Assembly (NCBI GenBank): GCA_030606285.1
Contig: JAUWGS010000002.1
Coordinates: 189,612 to 253,611 of the forward strand
DNA length: 64,000 nt
Origin: Planctomycetales bacterium
GTDB taxonomy: Bacteria; 4484-113
Direction of reading: 5' to 3'
The notes beneath the pieces were generated by a model, which was given only the letters and a program-made list of their open reading frames with translations, had not been told where the DNA came from and searched no databases. Each line of letters starts with the position of its first letter. The stretch's first letter is position 1. The translations under genes were made by a program, and so were the position numbers. Shown here in pieces: positions 1-8,261 of this stretch.

Positions 1-102
1 ACCACCGCGATATCGTCGTCGGCCAATCCGCCGGGCTCAAGCTCCGGCGGCGGCGGCTCATCCGGCGGCGGCGGCGGCGGCGGTGGCGGAGGGGGCTGGT
101 AG
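1..102 (+). CDS. 3' end of a CDS with Gly-rich C-terminus (…TTAISSSANPPGSSSGGGGSSGGGGGGGGGGGW*), partial at left edge
   Basis: Frame 1 is open from base 1 to TAG at 100-102. Gly-rich tails ending in W are typical of TPM-domain/DUF2207-type membrane proteins. Confidence 0.6.
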   Translation, partial: TTAISSSANPPGSSSGGGGSSGGGGGGGGGGGW

Positions 103-295
103 CTCGCGTTTCGATTTCGCCCGCCCGATAGCGTGACTTTCTAGCTGACAACTGATAACTGATGACTGGTAGCTGATACCTGGCGGCCATAGTCCTGAGC
201 CTGCCGAAGGGCGGCGGGGGCTGGTAGTTGCCGTAACGCAGCGCGCCGTCATGTAAACACGGATCGTGGTAGAATTCGCTAGGAGGTCATCGTCC

Positions 296-616
296 ATGGC
301 GCTTATCAATTGCCCTGAATGTGACGCACAAGTCTCCGACGTTGCTGAGAGCTGCCCGAAGTGCGGGTATCCGATTGCACAAGCAAAGCAGGTGCGTAAT
401 GGTGTAGGAAAAACGCAGGCAATTGAAAAAACCTCGAAGTACTACAAGATACAGCAGTTGAATGCTGCACTGCTTGCAGTAGTGGGCGTGATAATGTTGG
501 TAGCTGGAGTCGGAACAGGCGGCGTCGTGGTTGCGGTATTAGGTGGGCTTGGCACAGCAGCCGGGCTAGTTTGGTATATCGTTGCTAGCACCGGCGCTTG
601 GTGGCACCATGGCTAA
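296..616 (+). CDS. Zinc-ribbon small membrane protein
   Basis: ORF track 266..616. Start chosen at the ATG giving [27 protein letters not shown] (two CxxC knuckles), followed by a hydrophobic segment. Confidence 0.75.
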   Translation: MALINCPECDAQVSDVAESCPKCGYPIAQAKQVRNGVGKTQAIEKTSKYYKIQQLNAALLAVVGVIMLVAGVGTGGVVVAVLGGLGTAAGLVWYIVASTGAWWHHG

Positions 617-751
617 ACCTCGACTGTGTCGCGACGGATCTTTCGGTGATGATGGTGGCGGCTGGTAGGCGCGGCTGGGGAGAAGTAAAGTACTCGTGGC
701 GGGTTTTTAGAAGGAACAGCGCATCTGCTATATAATCTACCACTACTAGGA

Positions 752-964
752 ATGGAAAGGCAGCCTGTAAACTCGTCTAACATTGCAGCGGTCGGATATG
801 ACGAGGAGACTCGAACGCTAGAGATCGAGTTCCATTCCGGCGGTGTCTACCAGTACTTAGATGTGCCACCGGAGGTACATTCGAGCTTTTTAAATTCGCC
901 GTCCTTGGGACGATATTTCCACTATCACATCAAGAGCAGTTATAGATGTACTCGAGTGCGTTGA
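752..964 (+). CDS. KTSC-domain protein
   Basis: 70 aa, 'VNSSNIAAVGYDEETRTLEIEFHSGGVYQYLDVPPEVHSSFLNSPSLGRYFHYHIKSSYRCTRV' matches the KTSC fold pattern. Its TGA is 12 nt before the next ATG. Confidence 0.8.
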   Translation: MERQPVNSSNIAAVGYDEETRTLEIEFHSGGVYQYLDVPPEVHSSFLNSPSLGRYFHYHIKSSYRCTRVR

Positions 965-976
965 CCGGAGGATTAT

Positions 977-2932
977 ATGATTATCAAATCTGTACGTATA
1001 CAGAACTTCCGTTCTATTAGAGATATCGAAATAGAGTGTTCACCTCTGACAGTATTAGTTGGGCCGAATGGCTCAGGTAAGTCGGCGTTTTTGAGGGCTA
1101 TCGATATATTCTATCAGTCAGCGGCGCAGTTCACTGAGGATGACTATTACAATAGAGACACGTCTAATGATATCGTGATTGCAGTTACATATACGTCGCT
1201 GACTGAGAAAGAGCTTGAGCTATTTACGAGCCATGTTGATAAGGGGGAGCTTACAGTAAGGAAGGTAATTCATTGGGAAGGAGGTAAGGTGTCTCAGCGA
1301 TACTTCGGGGAGACTTTGGGTAGTCCCGATTTCGAACAGATTCGTTCGGAAACACAGAAAACTGCGGCGCGCAAGCTTTATGATTCGGTCCGCGAGCAAG
1401 CTAAGTACCAGGATTTACCAAGGTGTGGCAACTATGATGAAGTTATTCAAGCAATTGAGCACTGGGAAGAGGATCACCCCGAAGAGTGCACTTGGCTAAG
1501 CGACTCAGGACAATTCTTTGGATTCAGACAAGTGGGACAAGCCAAATTAGAAAGATTCACGCGGTTTGTTTTCGTGCCTGCTGTTAGAGACGCGGCGCTT
1601 GACGCTACGGAAGGACGCGGCTCAGTAATGACGGAAATCATGGATTTAGCGGTAAGAACTGCGCTTTCTCAGAAGAGGGAGCTAGAAGAGCTCAAAGAGG
1701 ATGCCAAACAGAAATACGAAGGTATTATCGCAGACGCCAAATCGGGCGAGCTTAATGTCTTGAACGATGACCTAACTAGGATACTTGCGATGTACGTGCC
1801 CCAATCCGCCATTGTTCTTGACTGGCAACCAACAGAAGCTTTTGAAATTCGGATGCCTACAGCAGACGTGAGGATAGTCGAGGATAGATTCGCTTCCTCT
1901 GTAGAAAGGTCAGGGCACGGAGTGCAACGTGCCTTTATCCTATCAGTCTTCCAGTACCTCGCATCGGCTGCGTCAACTGTAGAGGAGAATGAAACTGATG
2001 CTGAGGCCCCAGGCTCTGAGACTGTCGCTGAGGACACGGAGCCGCCCGACAGCCCGAACCTCATTATCGCAATAGAGGAGCCGGAGTTGTTTCAGCATCC
2101 CAGTCGGCAAAGACATCTGGCAAAAGTTCTGCTTCAATTAGCGGACGTAGGAATCCCTGGGGTCGCAAGAAAAACACAAGTGATATACGCGACCCACTCT
2201 CCCCTGTTCGTCGATGTCGAAAGGTTCGGTCAAGTCCGAAAGTTTGAGAAGTGCGTTCAATCCGATGGGTCCCCACCAGCAACTAACGCCTACAACACTA
2301 GCATTGGGCAGGTGACTTCGATTGTGGAAGAAGCATTTGAGACATCCTTCAGGGACGAATATGTGAGGGCTAGGTTTCGAGCATTTCTTACTCCATGGAT
2401 GAACGAAGGGTTCTTTGCAGGCGCAGTAGTATTAGTGGAAGGTGAGAAGGACCGTGCTGCTCTCCTTGGCTACGCAGACACAATGAATGTGGACTTGGAT
2501 GCCAGCGGTATTTCAGTAGTGCCCTGCTACTCAAAGCAAAACCTCCGCTGGCCGTATGCAATGTTCAGAGAGTTGGGAATAGCCACGTACATCATCTGGG
2601 ACAGCGATTATGGAAAGAAGGACAATCCTGATGAGAACCATGCACTCCTTAGATTGGTGCGGGAAGCACCGGAGGACTGGCCAGAGAAGGTCCGCCCACA
2701 GTTCGCTTGCTACAAGACGGATATGTCGGCTGCCATCAAAGGAGAACTTGGTGCTCAGCTTTACAAGGATCTGATGGCGGAGGTCCGAAAGGAGTTCGAC
2801 TCGGTGGATGAGACGAAGATCCTCACGAATCCGTCAGCTATGAGGAGGCTGTTCGAGCTAGCGATTGAAAAAGGCGAACGCGTGCAGTCGCTTGAAGGAA
2901 TAGTCCATGCCATTACAAGTCTTTCGCCGTAG
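977..2932 (+). CDS. OLD-family AAA ATPase/TOPRIM endonuclease
   Basis: Walker A GPNGSGKS, ABC-like 'IAIEEPELFQHPSRQRHLAKVL', 'YATHSPLFVDV', TOPRIM 'VVLVEGEKDRAALLGY' and 'IIWDSDYGKK'. SD-like ggagg just upstream. Confidence 0.88.
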   Translation: MIIKSVRIQNFRSIRDIEIECSPLTVLVGPNGSGKSAFLRAIDIFYQSAAQFTEDDYYNRDTSNDIVIAVTYTSLTEKELELFTSHVDKGELTVRKVIHWEGGKVSQRYFGETLGSPDFEQIRSETQKTAARKLYDSVREQAKYQDLPRCGNYDEVIQAIEHWEEDHPEECTWLSDSGQFFGFRQVGQAKLERFTRFVFVPAVRDAALDATEGRGSVMTEIMDLAVRTALSQKRELEELKEDAKQKYEGIIADAKSGELNVLNDDLTRILAMYVPQSAIVLDWQPTEAFEIRMPTADVRIVEDRFASSVERSGHGVQRAFILSVFQYLASAASTVEENETDAEAPGSETVAEDTEPPDSPNLIIAIEEPELFQHPSRQRHLAKVLLQLADVGIPGVARKTQVIYATHSPLFVDVERFGQVRKFEKCVQSDGSPPATNAYNTSIGQVTSIVEEAFETSFRDEYVRARFRAFLTPWMNEGFFAGAVVLVEGEKDRAALLGYADTMNVDLDASGISVVPCYSKQNLRWPYAMFRELGIATYIIWDSDYGKKDNPDENHALLRLVREAPEDWPEKVRPQFACYKTDMSAAIKGELGAQLYKDLMAEVRKEFDSVDETKILTNPSAMRRLFELAIEKGERVQSLEGIVHAITSLSP

Positions 2933-3157
2933 CAGTTAGCCTCCCTCGCGCGCATTCTTCAGACGCTCCCCCGCAAAGTGTATAATGGCCAAACGAGAAC
3001 GGGGGAGGACGGGACGAAGTGGCAGGTTCGGGGAAACACTACTCCGCAAGGCGCAGGCCTTTCAGATTCTGCATCTCTCCACCCGCGCGTTCCTTAAAGA
3101 CTCGTCCCCGCCACTTTCTTCCCCCTCTGACGACTGACGACTGATGGCTACCGCCAG

Positions 3158-4579
3158 CTACTCCCCCTCCACAATCACATCTTCGCCGGTGGATTCGCGG
3201 CGCATTTGCAGCGCCTCTTCCCGCGCGGCTTCTTCTTCGGCGCTCAGCTTCGCGCCCACCCAGCGGTCCATCACGGTGCACGCCGTAAGGTCGCCGGTTA
3301 CGTTTATCACCGTCCGGCTCATATCCAGGATTCGGTCAACGCCGATGATCAGCGCAATCCCGGCAGTCGGTATCCCCACGCTCTCCAGAACCATCGCCAG
3401 TATCACAATGCCCACGCCGGGCGTCGCCGGCGCGCCGATAGAAGCGCTGACCGCCGTCACTGTCACCAGCACGAGCGCTGCCAGGCTGAGTTCCACGCCG
3501 AATACCTGTGCCAGAAACACCGTTGCCGCGCCCTGGTAAAGCGCCGTGCCGTCCATATTTATCGTCGCGCCCAGTGGGATGAGGAACTGCGCGATGGACG
3601 AGCGCACGCCGAGCTTCTTTTCCGCCGTGTCGATGGATAGCGGCATCACCGCGGCTGAGCTTGACGTGGAGAACGCAAGCAGTTGCACTTCCCGTGCCCC
3701 GCGCAGGAATCGCGCCGGAGACTTCCGCCCGAATACCGAGACGATGACGAGATAGAAGCACAGAAGCACCGCAAGTCCCAGCAGCACCGTCCCCACGTAC
3801 GCCGCCATCCCCGCCAGCACATCAATCCCCACCTTGCTGGTGACGTTCGCCAGTAGCCCGAATACCGCCAGCGGCGCAAGTTGCATCGCCCATCCAACGA
3901 CCGTCATGCACACCGCCTGCAGCGAGCCCAGCAGGTCCAGTAGGGGCCGGGATTGCTTCGTGGGCAGGGAAAGCAGCGCGATGCCGATGAATACGGCGAA
4001 CAGCACGATCTGCAGCATCTGCGTGTTGAGCATCGCCTGTAGCGGGTTTTCCGGCAGGATGGCGACGATGGTTGTGGGGAGTTCGCTAAGCGTCGGCAGT
4101 TCCGCGCCGCCCTCGGTTGCGGGCACGGCTTCGGCCTCCGCTTCCGTCACCTGCTGGATGAGGTCGCTTTGTATGTACTGCCCCGGGCGTATGAGCGTTG
4201 TAATGCCGATGCCGATTACGATTGCCACGGTGGTTGTGAGCAGGAAGTAGATGACGACGCGCAACCCCAGTTTTTTCAGCTGGTTTAGGTCCTCACTTGC
4301 GGCAAGCCCCCGGATGACCGAGGAAAACACGAGCGGCAGCACGATCATCTGGATGAGCGCGAGGAAGAGGTTACCCGGCAGCGCCAGCCAGCGCCCTGCG
4401 ACCGTGGCGAAGTCGCGGCTGACCCAGCCGACCGTCGGTCCCAGCGCCAGCCCGACGACGATGCCCAGCGCCATCGCGATAAGGATTTTCAGCCATAGCC
4501 TGCCTCTTATCAGGCCGTCGAGCGACGCGCGCAGGTGCTTGAGGGATTTGGGCTGCAGAAACTCTAGCGGCGCCGGCAT
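3158..4579 (-). CDS. Dicarboxylate/amino acid:cation (Na+/H+) symporter (SDF/DAACS family)
   Basis: Multi-TM; 'FSTSSSAAVMPLSIDTAEKKLGV', 'GATINMDGTALYQGAATVFLAQ', 'GAPATPGVGIVILAMVL' are family signatures. Confidence 0.92.
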   Translation of the reverse strand: MPAPLEFLQPKSLKHLRASLDGLIRGRLWLKILIAMALGIVVGLALGPTVGWVSRDFATVAGRWLALPGNLFLALIQMIVLPLVFSSVIRGLAASEDLNQLKKLGLRVVIYFLLTTTVAIVIGIGITTLIRPGQYIQSDLIQQVTEAEAEAVPATEGGAELPTLSELPTTIVAILPENPLQAMLNTQMLQIVLFAVFIGIALLSLPTKQSRPLLDLLGSLQAVCMTVVGWAMQLAPLAVFGLLANVTSKVGIDVLAGMAAYVGTVLLGLAVLLCFYLVIVSVFGRKSPARFLRGAREVQLLAFSTSSSAAVMPLSIDTAEKKLGVRSSIAQFLIPLGATINMDGTALYQGAATVFLAQVFGVELSLAALVLVTVTAVSASIGAPATPGVGIVILAMVLESVGIPTAGIALIIGVDRILDMSRTVINVTGDLTACTVMDRWVGAKLSAEEEAAREEALQMRRESTGEDVIVEGE

Positions 4580-4784
4580 CGTGCCCCTAGCTTAGCACAT
4601 CGGATTTGGCATCATCGCCGCGCCGTGCCGCGCTATTCCGCCCAGACGCCTTCTGCAATCACGCGGTTCTCACATTCCTTGGCGCGCTCCCGGCTGTGCA
4701 GTGTAGTTTCCGTTTCCATCACCATGCCAATGTCTGTCCACGATCCTTCGGGATGTTCGCAGCGTTGGATTTTGTATGTTGCGA

Positions 4785-5078
4785 CTACTTGTCCTGTTCA
4801 TTGTACTTAGGCTGATTTCTCTTGATTACTCTTGCCTCTTTTTCTCTTGCATCTTTAATGCTATCGAATTGCTCAATCTTGACGGTTGCACCTGGGATAT
4901 CTCCGAGGTGTTCGCTTAACCGGTCTTGCACTCTTCCGCGTTGAGCTACCCCCGCATAGTTGAGCTTACCCGTCTCGGTTTCAATCCGATACAGGACAGG
5001 CTTGTTATTGGGAACGTTGTCGATTCCCGTCTTGTTGTAGGTTGCTTTCCTTTTGCCCATCGTTTTCCTCCAATTCAT
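4785..5078 (-). CDS. GIY-YIG nuclease-fold small protein
   Basis: 'VLYRIETETGKLNYAGVAQRGRVQDRLSEHL…AREKEARVIKRNQPKYNEQ' matches the GIY, YIG, Arg and Glu/N motif order. Confidence 0.65.
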   Translation of the reverse strand: MNWRKTMGKRKATYNKTGIDNVPNNKPVLYRIETETGKLNYAGVAQRGRVQDRLSEHLGDIPGATVKIEQFDSIKDAREKEARVIKRNQPKYNEQDK

Positions 5079-5107
5079 CTACGCCGGAAGAAGTTTCGTT
5101 TCCCGGC

Positions 5108-5299
5108 TCACGCATTATTATCTCTGGTCGATGCGAGCTTCCCAGATTTGAGCCGTTCGTCCAGTTCCTTGGCATCAAACCGCCAGACACGCCCCATCCG
5201 GTGGGCGGGCAGGTCGCCTTCACGAGCCAGACGGTAAATCGTGGACTTTCCGATTTTCAGGTGCTTCGCTGCTTCTTCAAGAGTCAACCAAGTAACCAT
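5108..5299 (-). CDS. Excisionase-type/MerR-like helix-turn-helix DNA-binding protein
   Basis: 'WLTLEEAAKHLKIGKSTIYRLAREGDLPAHRMGRVWRFDAKELDERLK' is the classic excisionase-family HTH. Confidence 0.88.
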   Translation of the reverse strand: MVTWLTLEEAAKHLKIGKSTIYRLAREGDLPAHRMGRVWRFDAKELDERLKSGKLASTRDNNA

Positions 5300-5422
5300 G
5301 TCTCACCATCTTTAATCACCATTCGTGACCATCACAAGCCATATAATACCACTTGAGAGCACTATGTCAAACATAAATTTCATTTCCGTCGAAAATTGCC
5401 ACCAGTCGGTAAGTAACAAGGT

Positions 5423-5683
5423 ATGAAAATCAGTGGAAGCGGAGCCGAAATGGCATCGGAGCAATCGAACAACGTCAAGGAGTATTATCGCCTCGTCACC
5501 GGGGTCGATATCGGCCTTGTGGCAAGAGAGATTCTGGGCGGCAGAGTTGTGCAGGAGTCTCCCCGCCTTCTTCAGTGCGATTGCCCCAACCACAAGAGCC
5601 AATCTCACCGGTTGCTCCATATCATGCTGGACAAGCAGGGATGGTACTGCTTCGGCTGCGGCGTGGGCGGCGGCGGCTGGTAG
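5423..5683 (+). pseudogene. Truncated CHC2 zinc-finger DNA primase (DnaG-like) fragment
   Basis: 'CDCPNHKSQSHRLLHIMLDKQGWYCFGCGVGG' is the CHC2 zinc finger, but the frame ends at GGGW* with no TOPRIM domain. Confidence 0.7.
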
Positions 5684-5835
5684 TTGCGATAACGGGCGAT
5701 GGCAACTTATGTGTGAACGAACGGGACCTGGCCTACACCGGGTACTGGTATGGGTCGGAGCGACCGGTGGAGTAGGCCCCCCGCGCGTTCCTTATTACAG
5801 ACCGTCACGCCAATGAGATAGTGTATGCGCAGAAT

Positions 5836-6696
5836 TTATGCTCGGACTGAGTGCAGGAACCCCTCCAATGCTGCTACTAAGCCATCCCAGGCGGTAGGGC
5901 TGTGCTTTGACGCAGCGGGGATGCCAAAGAAGTGGTCAAAGGAGTAGCATATGGATCTAGCGTGCTCAACGCTTATTCCAGTTGTCGTCTTTACGTAGAC
6001 TATTATTCCGAGTAAATTGCCTGCCAGAGTGCTCTTCATGTGAATCATATCGTATGAACGGCACTTAAACTGGTCGGTTACCGCTGACCGGTGCTTGATC
6101 TCGATGCTTACGTGCTTCCCAAGTTCTTCATTGCTTATCATGATGTCTGACCTGTGCGTCAGCTTGGCACCCGGCGGCAACTGATAGGAGAGGCCACGTT
6201 CAGCTAAACACTGGTAGCCTGGGAAGTCGTCTCTCAGAACGAACATGGCGGTTTTCCCTGCGCCATCCCAGCTTCCCTCTCGCCCCAACCTGTGGTAGAG
6301 GATCTGCATCAGAAGATCCCGGATCTCGTCCTCAGTAGACTTCGGCTCTGTATACTCCTGTTCGTCTCTCGCGTCTTCGGAAGAAGAACCTTCGGATTGA
6401 GAGCCTTCTCGTTCAGTGGTGACAGTCGGAGCACCGTTCTGACTAGGGCTGTATAGCTTGAACAGGCCGCGCTCAACACTAATGAAGATGTCCTTGCCAA
6501 TCCCTCCGGGCGCACCACCTTTTAGGTTTACGGTCATCCCTTGAATCATTGGATTCAGAGAACTTTCCTTCCGCTCGGGATGCTCCCTTCGAACGCATTC
6601 GATTAGCTGGGTCCTTGTGAATGGGACCTTTCCCTGTTCTGTGAGTTTCTCCGCACACTCTTTCAGAAGCTGCCAATTTGGCTTGTTACAGGCCAT
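5836..6696 (-). CDS. Putative restriction-endonuclease-like protein (N-terminal wHTH-like domain, C-terminal PD-(D/E)XK-like)
   Basis: N-terminus 'FTRTQLIECVRREHPERKESSLNPMIQGMTVN…GKDIFISVERGLFKLY'; C-terminus 'LTHRSDIMISNEELGKHVSIEIKHRS' has a D…ExK arrangement. Confidence 0.5.
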   Translation of the reverse strand: MACNKPNWQLLKECAEKLTEQGKVPFTRTQLIECVRREHPERKESSLNPMIQGMTVNLKGGAPGGIGKDIFISVERGLFKLYSPSQNGAPTVTTEREGSQSEGSSSEDARDEQEYTEPKSTEDEIRDLLMQILYHRLGREGSWDGAGKTAMFVLRDDFPGYQCLAERGLSYQLPPGAKLTHRSDIMISNEELGKHVSIEIKHRSAVTDQFKCRSYDMIHMKSTLAGNLLGIIVYVKTTTGISVEHARSICYSFDHFFGIPAASKHSPTAWDGLVAALEGFLHSVRA

Positions 6697-6784
6697 GTGA
6701 CTATCCTCCGATAACGCATGTTGCAGTTAGTGCTGCTAACAATGATGCACAATGGTCCGCGAGTGCCCTCGGACGACGAGCTCT

Positions 6785-7480
6785 CTACTCTCTTTCCAGT
6801 TCGCCAGAATAGCCAGGCATTAGGGAAACGAGCTTCTTCCCTGACAGCTGCCAAGGGGACGGTATCCCCCCAACAGTGAAAGGGTGCGCTATCAAAGCAC
6901 CAAATACACGCATGTACACTACACCATTGATATACACAACTCTCGCACCATAGCTACTTGTTGTGAACGGTTCAGGCCAGTGATAGGGACTAGGGGTAGT
7001 TCTCCATAGTATGGCGCCGAAAGCCCAGCCGTTGCCTGTGTCCGGCACCCATCCCATGCCAAACCTGCTAGGTAGAGGGAAGATGTAAGTGGTCCAAGTG
7101 GCTGGCACAAGTGCAATCTCTAGGCTGAGGGGTTCCTCCGGATATTCCGTGTGCGGGTCCGGTGGACTGCGTTGAACGGCACCCGAGTATGGAGGACTCG
7201 CATATTCCCTGAGAGGGAAACCAGACTCGTCAAGCGCGTTGAGCCCCAGTTCTCTTATGTCTGGCGCTCCTAAAAGCTCGCAAACTTCCGCGTAAGCTTC
7301 CCCACCTTCAACTTCGAATCCACGGGCTGGCGTCCAGTGATACGGATTCGGAGGATTCACGGGTTCGCTTGCGTCAGGAGCGATTGGCGGTAGTGTACGC
7401 GCGCCTCCGCCACCGCAACCGAAAGCGGCTAACAAGCTTACAAGAATCAGAATCAGCCCTGCCAACAATTTTACCTTCAT
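6785..7480 (-). CDS. Predicted lipoprotein, unknown function
   Basis: Start chosen at MKVKLLAGLILILVSLLAAFGCGGGG (signal peptide plus lipobox). Confidence 0.65.
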   Translation of the reverse strand: MKVKLLAGLILILVSLLAAFGCGGGGARTLPPIAPDASEPVNPPNPYHWTPARGFEVEGGEAYAEVCELLGAPDIRELGLNALDESGFPLREYASPPYSGAVQRSPPDPHTEYPEEPLSLEIALVPATWTTYIFPLPSRFGMGWVPDTGNGWAFGAILWRTTPSPYHWPEPFTTSSYGARVVYINGVVYMRVFGALIAHPFTVGGIPSPWQLSGKKLVSLMPGYSGELERE

Positions 7481-7604
7481 TAGTACACCTCTATCATCTA
7501 ATCTCATGTTGTCCGGTAGACGTTAAGCCAACTATATATAGCACAGCTCACTGCTGTCCCCGCATGTCCTGAGCAGTCGTTAAGGCTCTAGCGCGAAATG
7601 ACAC

Positions 7605-7958
7605 TCAGTCAGCAGCTGTGGGAGCATCCCCGGTTTGCAGACCTGCTTGGATGAGCAGGTCTAGAGCCTGCGAGAAGGGCGAGAGTCCCATGAACCCAGG
7701 GCGATGCGGCCTAACCGCGTTCTTGCCGGGAACCCTATACCAGTACTCTGGGAACTCACGATCGCCTTCACTGGTCTGTCTGAGCACGAGTATTTCGTAA
7801 ACGTACCCCCAGAGTCGACGCCCGTCTGTAGTCTTGACCACAAACACGCACCTACATTCCCTATTGAAGTCCAGCTCTAGCTCTCTAACATATTCTGCAA
7901 ACTGTAAGTCGTCCAATATCGAAACCGGCGTAATCAGAAAGGTCAGTTCGTTATCCAA
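7605..7958 (-). CDS. Hypothetical protein, overlaps upstream DUF433 gene by 16 nt
   Basis: 117-aa ORF in the same strand and order as the DUF433 gene, with a short overlap. Confidence 0.55.
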   Translation of the reverse strand: MDNELTFLITPVSILDDLQFAEYVRELELDFNRECRCVFVVKTTDGRRLWGYVYEILVLRQTSEGDREFPEYWYRVPGKNAVRPHRPGFMGLSPFSQALDLLIQAGLQTGDAPTAAD

Positions 7959-8185
7959 ATCAGTGTCCTCTTATGATTCCAGGCCGCATAGCGCAGCGCT
8001 TCGTCAATGTCCTCAGCTTCCAGATATGGATACGCCTCGAGGATTGACTGCTTCGTCTCACCGGAGGCCAGAAGCCCCAGTAGCCGTGAAACTGGAAAGC
8101 GCAGCCCGCGGATGCACGGCTTGCCCGTGCACACGTTCGGGTCAACTGTTATGCGCTCAAACTTCATTGCCGGTTCCTGTGACAA
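7943..8185 (-). CDS. DUF433-domain protein (antitoxin-like)
   Basis: 'ITVDPNVCTGKPCIRGLRFPVSRLLGLLASGETKQSILEAYPYLEAEDIDEALRYAAW' is the DUF433 signature. Confidence 0.88.
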   Translation of the reverse strand: MSQEPAMKFERITVDPNVCTGKPCIRGLRFPVSRLLGLLASGETKQSILEAYPYLEAEDIDEALRYAAWNHKRTLIWITN

Positions 8186-8261
8186 CAGCGATTATACCAG
8201 AGCCGACTCTCTTCGCTTCTCGCGAGAGTCCTGAAGCAGCCCGGAGTTTGGACTAAGGTCC

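Noticed and set aside
977-2932. Gabija (GajAB) system
   Set aside because: Only the OLD-type gene is present; no UvrD-like GajB follows, so I do not call Gabija.
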